Shown one piece after another: positions 7,337 to 11,360 of a stretch of DNA of 11,360 nt. A program made the translations under genes and the position numbers. The notes beneath the pieces are model-generated. The model had not been told where the DNA came from and ran no database searches. It saw only the letters and a program-made list of their open reading frames with translations. Origin of the DNA: Temnopleurus reevesii (lineage: Eukaryota > Echinodermata > Echinoidea > Temnopleuroida > Temnopleuridae). The stretch is from the NCBI GenBank assembly GCA_036244855.1, contig BQKZ01005651.1, forward strand, positions 23,612 to 34,971, read 5' to 3'. The first letter of the stretch is position 1; each line of letters opens with the position of its first letter.

Positions 7337-7439
7337 CTGAAAACAAAAGATAGGAAAAGAAGAATATTACACTGTACTAAACCACACAAATTCAATTTGA
7401 GTGCAATTTTATTCTTCAGTAAACGGTTCAGAGTGTACA

Positions 7440-7582
7440 GGTGCAAATAATGACCTGTCTTTGTAAATATCATGACCTGTCTTTGTAAATATTTTTGTTT
7501 TTCTTGCAAATTATTATAATTTGTTGTTGAAATTGTGAAAATGATATTGAAATGGAAATAAAATAAATCAAATCAAATAAAA
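7440..7582 (+). repeat. Short direct repeat and possible retroelement 3' tail
   Basis: ATGACCTGTCTTTGTAAATAT occurs at 7450-7470 and again at 7472-7492 (period 22). It is followed by TTGTTGAAATTGTGAAAATG-type sequence and a GAAATAAAATAAATCAAATC tail with short repeated AAATC units. Tails of this sort end many non-LTR retrotransposons, with AATAAA near the end. There is no reading frame or family match to support this, so it is a suggestion only. Confidence 0.35.
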
Positions 7583-7817
7583 ATTCCCTTTGATCAGACA
7601 TTGTAAGTATAAAGCTAAGAAAAGTGGTATCACTGTGGGATAATTGTGTCATATTCATTGTTCTCAGCTTTAAAAATATGGCAGGTAAGAAAGAAATGTA
7701 GCTTCAGAACCATTCATATAAATTTCATGCATTAACATGACATTACTGACTGCATACAGGATTGTAAAGCTGGAATATATTATAAAAAATTATGTTGAAA
7801 TCAAGACAGAGTCACAA

Positions 7818-8332
7818 TTAACCCATAAACTGCTGAACACTTTTCTTGATGCAATAAATTCCACAAAAAACATAGGTTACTTTGACCTTTATTTTTGTTA
7901 TAAATGTTACTGGTATGATGCTGGAATTTACACAACTTATTCTCAAATACTGTACAATATCATGGCAAAACATATTACAGTTTTTTAGTAAATGTTCCTT
8001 CCTAAAACAATGTATGAATATGTAATTAGGAGTCAAATCGAAGTGAAAGTCAAAGCCCTGTACTAAAGCTCTGTGTGTATCAATAATGAGCTCGCAAAGA
8101 ATTTGATACATGCCCTAACATATCAGTCTATTGTGTAATGCCACTGAAGTTTGGAAGAATTCTTTTCAGCCCAGAGTCCTGAATGACTATTGACAACTAA
8201 TATCAAATGGATGTTTGAGAAAGTGGTTCATGCACAATAGTTCTGTATCCTTTTGTCATGCACACAGATTTTAGGTATGGCAGTTTCAAGTTCTTGGGCC
8301 ACAAAAGTGGCCCGCAGCAGTTTAGGGGTTAA
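7818..8332. mobile_element. piggyBac-like non-autonomous element in intron 2
   Basis: TTAA (7818-7821) is followed by CCCATAAACTGCTG (7822-7835). At the other end CAGCAGTTTAGGGG (8315-8328) is followed by TTAA (8329-8332). The inverted repeats match at 13 of 14 positions, start with CCC, and are flanked by TTAA, the diagnostic target duplication of the piggyBac superfamily. Just inside the right end is a perfect stem-loop, GGGCCAC-AAAA-GTGGCCC (8296-8313). The interior is AT-rich with no transposase reading frame, so it would depend on a transposase made elsewhere. Confidence 0.78.
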
Positions 8333-8574
8333 ATATTATTACATTGGACATTTTGAATTGCTTCAGGAAAATACAACTAATGTAAATTCGTGAAAATTCC
8401 TTGAATCAATATTGAATATCACTTTTCATAATGCGTAATGATGACTAGATTTGAAAAGTGTAATACTTTCTTTTTCTTGTTCTTTTCAGTTCAAATTCTG
8501 AAACAAAATGTTAATAAATCCAAACACAACATGCGTTCAAACATTCTCAAGAGTGAAAAAGAAAGAATGCTTAC

Positions 8575-9319
8575 CATCATCTTTGCTGATAAGGACACCC
8601 AGCTCCGCACTATGCAGATACAACCCAGTCCCTACCATCACAAAGATCCCTAAGGCTAGAATGAATGGTCTTCGCTGACCCATCGGACTTTGACACCTGT
8701 CGCTCGCAGACCCAATGAGCGGAGCCAAGATGAGGCCTAGGATCGGAGCTAGGAACCAGGCGAGTCCGTAGAGGTGCTCTGGAAGGCCTAGCTGGAGGAG
8801 GATCGGAGTGACGAGAGCTCCTTCCGTTGCGAAGCAGAAGTCAAGACCAAGCTGAACAGATGACTGCTGTAGGAGATGATACCACTTGCGTTTTGGTTTC
8901 AGTTGAGATGTTGCTTCGTCTGAAGGCTCTGTGCGAGTGGCGCAAGGTGGGCGAACGAGCTTATGGCTGGCGATACTCAGCGTGCTGCCAAGCCCTAGCT
9001 GTGTACGTGGAACCTGCAAGAATCGATTCTTGAGCGGGAAAGGACCTCCCATAGTAGGTAACGCTCCTGTTGAGCAAGCCATTGGTGAGCTCCCTCGAAG
9101 CTGGCTTCCATCAGCAAGGGACATTGTCTCGACTGATCCATCACTTTCAGTGCTAACAGAGATCAGCGGGAACGAGGACCGTCGTCTTGATGTCCTTGCT
9201 GGCAAAGCATCAACAAAGATGTCATCATCAGATTTAGTTCTCAGATCATCTTTGGTTGAATCATTGAATCCAATTTCAATACCTAAAGATGGCCTGGATA
9301 TACTTTCAAGTTCTTCCAT
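8575..9319 (-). CDS. SLC45-like: SLC45-like transporter, exon 2: start codon, N-terminal tail, TM1-3
   Basis: The chosen start, ATG at 9319, has a strong context (AAAATGG) and an in-frame TAG 18 nt upstream. Residues 1-145 are a polar, Ser-rich cytoplasmic tail containing RRRSS at 45-49, a possible basophilic kinase site. Residues 152-178 form TM1 with the family signature FCFATEGALVTPILLQLGLP, including the conserved acidic Glu166. TM2 covers about 184-203 and TM3 about 219-238. Between them lies the SLC45/MFS loop motif G-S-A-S-D-R-C-Q-S-P-M-G-Q-R-R-P-F-I (203-220); most relatives have Arg where this protein has Gln215. The exon ends with GATGATG|GTAAGC after 8575, phase 1. Counting from the acceptor, the full exon runs 9360-8575, with 41 nt of leader. 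Its codon 249 is completed by exon 3 to give Ala. This is the best preserved diagnostic exon of the gene and occurs once. Confidence 0.95.
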
Positions 9320-10140
9320 TTTGAGTACAAGTATCTACTGCAGATGTTGAGAATAACAGACTGTCAGAGAAAGAGAGAAACAATAAGTTTGCTTTTTAAT
9401 AAAACAGAAAAAAGAAAAATTTATAAATTTACAGAAATTAAATGATACAGTGAATATATCCTACAAGTTGACAAATTGGCATCTCTGATCCATATAAATG
9501 CATATATGCATTGTATGTCAAAAAATAATTACATACATGATGGGGTAAATAAATTGTCAACTTTTAGGTAATCTCCACTGAATCTAGCTTCCTGTAAAGA
9601 ATTATCTCATGCATTCAAAGCACTGAGTCACGAGTGTTAAAAATGTTTTTATCGTACATGTAGCCACACGTTTATTGTACCTCCTACTTGCTAGATAAGC
9701 TGTGTCGCCTTTCCTTTAAAAAATTTTTCAAAGAAAAAATAAAACTTGAAAGGGTCTAGGTTAAGAGTGTCAGAGCTAAAACATCTTTTTACATGTAGTA
9801 GCAAAAAATGTTAGAACTCCTTTTTTTGCAATTGGACGCAATCACTGACCATGAAGAGGGTAACAATTTTAAACCAATGCAAAACAAGCTCTAAAGTCTG
9901 ATCTTAGCGGAGGAATACAAGAGAGAGATGACAAAATTGTAACTTGAAAGATTTGACGTCAAAAGATGAAAGGCTAAAATATTCATGAATGAAGCACATT
10001 AAAACTAAACACAACAACAAGTTATAACAATGACTTTGCTGAAATGTTGCCAAAATATAGATGCAAAACTAGATTAAACATAAAATACTTTTAGGCAAAA
10101 GTGAAGACTATGCCACTAAGGCACTATGGTTTCAAGGCGT

Positions 10141-10223
10141 TATCTGTCACCTCTCCATTCACTGCCACCTGTTTCGTAATTGCTGGCGACAGACAGCAAC
10201 ACGAACGATGGAGGTGACAGATA
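10141..10223. repeat. Imperfect long hairpin in intron 1
   Basis: TATCTGTCACCT-CT-CCAT (10141-10158) pairs with ATGGAGGTGACAGATA (10208-10223). Inside, GTTTCGT and ACGAAC pair with one bulge, and TTGCTG pairs with CAGCAA around an 8-base loop. The left arm carries about 12 unpaired extra bases (TCACTGCCACCT). It could be the remnant of a foldback transposon or a structured intronic RNA. The asymmetry argues against a standard microRNA precursor. Confidence 0.55.
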
Positions 10224-10292
10224 GTACGATATGGCCGGTTTCAATTTCACAGTTTGGAGGTGCAGATGTGGCATGGTTTGAAATTGAATTCA

Positions 10293-10321
10293 ATGAATGA
10301 TCATCAGCATGATTCATTCAT
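10293..10321. repeat. Small hairpin
   Basis: ATGAATGATCAT and ATGATTCATTCAT pair with one bulge around the loop CAGC. No function is apparent. Confidence 0.5.
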
Positions 10322-10336
10322 CACTGCAAAAGCATG

Positions 10337-10343
10337 TGACTCA
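10337..10343 (+). promoter_or_regulatory. AP-1 / antioxidant-response-like site
   Basis: TGACTCA is a perfect AP-1 site, and the wider GTGACTCAGC fits the RTGACnnnGC antioxidant-response core bound by CNC-Maf factors. Matches this short occur by chance. Confidence 0.25.
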
Positions 10344-10529
10344 GCCCGAGTCTGAGACTAGAGAGTGAGACTCAGCCTCAGCTCAGCACAAAATTCAGCA
10401 ACAGCAAGATAGCCTCAATTTCATCAATCTAACTAAAAAAAAAGAATGTCTCATCTTCATTTCAGATGGTAGGATATTCATAAATGATTAATCACGAACG
10501 TGACATTCGGATAACACAAAATAAATGAT

Positions 10530-10634
10530 CCCGATCGAAGAAGACCGACTGGCTATGTCTGAGCGGTGTGCAAGCACGACCGACCGCAGTCCCGTCGGCA
10601 GAGGAGCTCGACGGCTAACCGCACTCAGCGGGTC
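10530..10634. promoter_or_regulatory. CpG-dense patch in intron 1
   Basis: About 13 CpG dinucleotides occur in roughly 105 bp, in an otherwise AT-rich, CpG-poor intron some 220 bp downstream of the candidate leader exon. It may mark an alternative promoter, a first exon or an enhancer. I found no convincing TATA box, initiator or splice donor in it. Confidence 0.3.
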
Positions 10635-10832
10635 AACACCCAACCTTGTTGTTATCTCATCCCACAAAAAGTAAACAAAAATGAAGACAATCGAAATGCC
10701 ACTGCATCACCTATTCTATGCCTTTGAAAATTCTACAAAATGCCAATATGCAGAATTCTAACCCTATAAGAGCAGTCTATAAAGAAAATACTACTATCAG
10801 GTGGGTAGAAATGGTCAAAAAGTGAAACTTAC

Positions 10833-10860
10833 ATTGTGTTTCTTGAATTGCGTCGCTCAT
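10833..10860 (-). other. Candidate 5' leader exon end with upstream ORF start
   Basis: On the minus strand an ATG at 10860-10858 (A at -3) opens MSDAIQETQ and meets a consensus splice donor, AAT|GTAAGT, after 10833. The best acceptor before the main start is at 9361, behind the pyrimidine-rich TTTCTCTCTTTCTCTGACAG. Joining the two gives a 17-residue reading frame, MSDAIQETQFCYSQHLQ, ending in TAG at 9337-9335. That TAG lies 15 nt upstream of, and in the same frame as, the main ATG at 9319. I therefore call this a 5' untranslated exon carrying an upstream ORF rather than the protein N-terminus. The 5' boundary of the exon is not visible. No transcript is available, so both the exon and the splice are inferred from signals alone. 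Confidence 0.4.
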
Positions 10861-11360
10861 CTTTCAAGCCCAGACAGCTGATTAACTCCGCTTCGTATAC
10901 ACACGATTGTCATGTAAATTACCCTGGGAATATTCTGTCAGCTGATCTCAAGTTAGTCTTTATCAAGGTAAACTGAAGAAGCGCTCAGTATTGTTTGTTC
11001 AACTAAACCTACAATATAATAATTGGCTTACTTGCACATACAAAAAAATTGAGATTATAAATTTGTAAAAAATTAAAGAAGACAAAAATATGACAAAAAG
11101 TAGATTTTACTAGTTTCTTTTATGTGATTCGCATGATTTTAGTTATCAAGGTACGTGGAAATAGCCTATTCTTGCTTCGCTTGGCCAGTCGCAGAAACAA
11201 GTCAAGCCAGTAAGATCGCAGTACGTTAATCATATGCAAATAATATTGAGTAGCTGACCATTATTTCTCTCGGGGACAATGGAAACATTTATAAACAAAA
11301 GTATTACGATCACAACAAATGATACTCCATCTTCAACTTCAGAAATGACCTGCTTTAACC
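10861..11360 (-). promoter_or_regulatory. Probable 5' flank of the transporter gene
   Basis: This stretch lies upstream of the candidate leader exon on the minus strand. No coding region was seen. It contains two CAGCTGAT E-box-containing sequences (around 10875 and 10940) and a perfect ATGCAAAT octamer (11234-11241, plus strand). No clear TATA box sits at a sensible distance. The transcription start is not identifiable from sequence alone. Confidence 0.35.

Larger units (their letters stand above)
6529..7366. repeat. Copy B of uncollapsed contig overlap 2
   Basis: This 838-bp stretch begins right after the N with the TAAGGGGTACCT also found at 5810 and ends at AGAATA (7366), where copy A ends. 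Its intron 3 is 481 bp, about 120 bp longer than in copy A, mostly through extra sequence around 6790-6905. Confidence 0.9.
7337..8574 (-). other. Intron 2 of the transporter gene
   Basis: 1238 bp lie between the donor GTAAGC (8574) and the acceptor TTTTCAG (7337). It contains the piggyBac-like element and the 7440-7582 repeat. The rest is AT-rich with no recognised feature. Confidence 0.85.
9361..10832 (-). other. Intron 1 (tentative)
   Basis: About 1.47 kb lie between the candidate leader donor and the acceptor at 9361. Contents are the CpG patch, the hairpins, the AP-1 site and a perfect 16-bp palindrome, AATGCATATATGCATT (9497-9512). No additional exon was recognised. Confidence 0.45.
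2526..10860 (-). other. SLC45-like: SLC45-family transporter gene (3' incomplete), overall structure
   Basis: This gene encodes a multipass membrane carrier of the SLC45 branch of the major facilitator superfamily, whose characterised animal members move sugars or related small solutes, often with protons. The order on the minus strand is: leader exon ending 10833, exon 2 9360-8575, exon 3 7336-7175, exon 4 5974-5003, exon 5 4038-3928, each bounded by AG and GT. Coding introns are all phase 1, and exons 3, 4 and 5 are 162, 972 and 111 nt, all multiples of three. The joined product gives about 663 residues, against roughly 750 for vertebrate SLC45A1/A4 (figure recalled from the family), so the C-terminal helices are missing and are expected to the left of the window. 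Exon 3, the start of exon 4, and exon 5 occur twice because two contig overlaps were not merged. Family assignment is firm; the choice of A1, A2, A3 or A4 type is not. Confidence 0.93.

Noticed and set aside
7737..7988. 83-residue plus-strand and 97-residue minus-strand frames around 7737-8111
   Set aside because: They cross the left boundary of, or lie within, the piggyBac-like element and have no transposase features such as a DDD-type domain.
8931..9350. 139-residue plus-strand frame opposite exon 2
   Set aside because: It lies entirely antisense to a well-supported coding exon and has no family features; it is a shadow of that exon's codon composition.
10141..10223. microRNA precursor
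   Set aside because: The arms are unequal by about 15 bases with a large internal bulge, unlike a Drosha/Dicer substrate, and no small-RNA evidence is available.

Overview
The window looks like animal nuclear DNA: long AT-rich introns, canonical GT-AG splice sites and many short mobile elements. The tRNA-derived SINE, the small foldback transposons, the frequent ACATGT/TACATGTA palindromes and the high allelic divergence all suit a sea urchin or another highly heterozygous marine deuterostome. That assignment is an inference; I cannot confirm a species.

The only protein-coding gene I can support is on the minus strand. It encodes an SLC45-family major facilitator transporter (the group of proton-coupled sugar and related carriers, most like SLC45A1/SLC45A4). 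Reading right to left, the parts are: a candidate 5' leader exon (ending at 10833); exon 2 (9360-8575) with the start codon at 9319, the cytoplasmic N-terminus and TM1-3; exon 3 (7336-7175, TM4); exon 4 (5974-5003, TM5-6, a long charged cytoplasmic loop and TM7); and exon 5 (4038-3928, TM8). All internal coding introns are phase 1. About 663 residues are present. The last four or so transmembrane helices and the stop codon were not found and probably lie beyond position 1.

Two single-N positions (3454 and 6528) each sit exactly between two direct copies of the same DNA: 2175-3453 versus 3455-4733, and 5810-6527 versus 6529-7366. In each pair the exons are the same or nearly so, while the introns differ by substitutions and insertions. 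The simplest reading is that contigs from the two parental haplotypes overlap but were not merged. Exons 3 and 5, and part of exon 4, therefore appear twice. Comparing the copies gives a haplotype comparison inside one window: a foldback transposon present in one copy only (3218-3349), a 122-bp tandem duplication in the other, an altered splice donor, and decaying partial copies of exon 5.

The rest is intronic or flanking DNA. 1-2174 holds a mariner-like foldback (551-657) and a GGGCC-type MITE (1872-2059). Intron 4 carries a tRNA-derived SINE in both copies. Intron 2 carries a piggyBac-like non-autonomous element with TTAA duplications (7818-8332) and a possible retroelement tail. Intron 1 has an imperfect long hairpin (10141-10223) and a CpG-dense patch (10530-10634). 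10861-11360 is probable 5' flank. I found no convincing new biological system. The most informative content is the haplotype structure, the exon-5 fragment array and the mobile elements.
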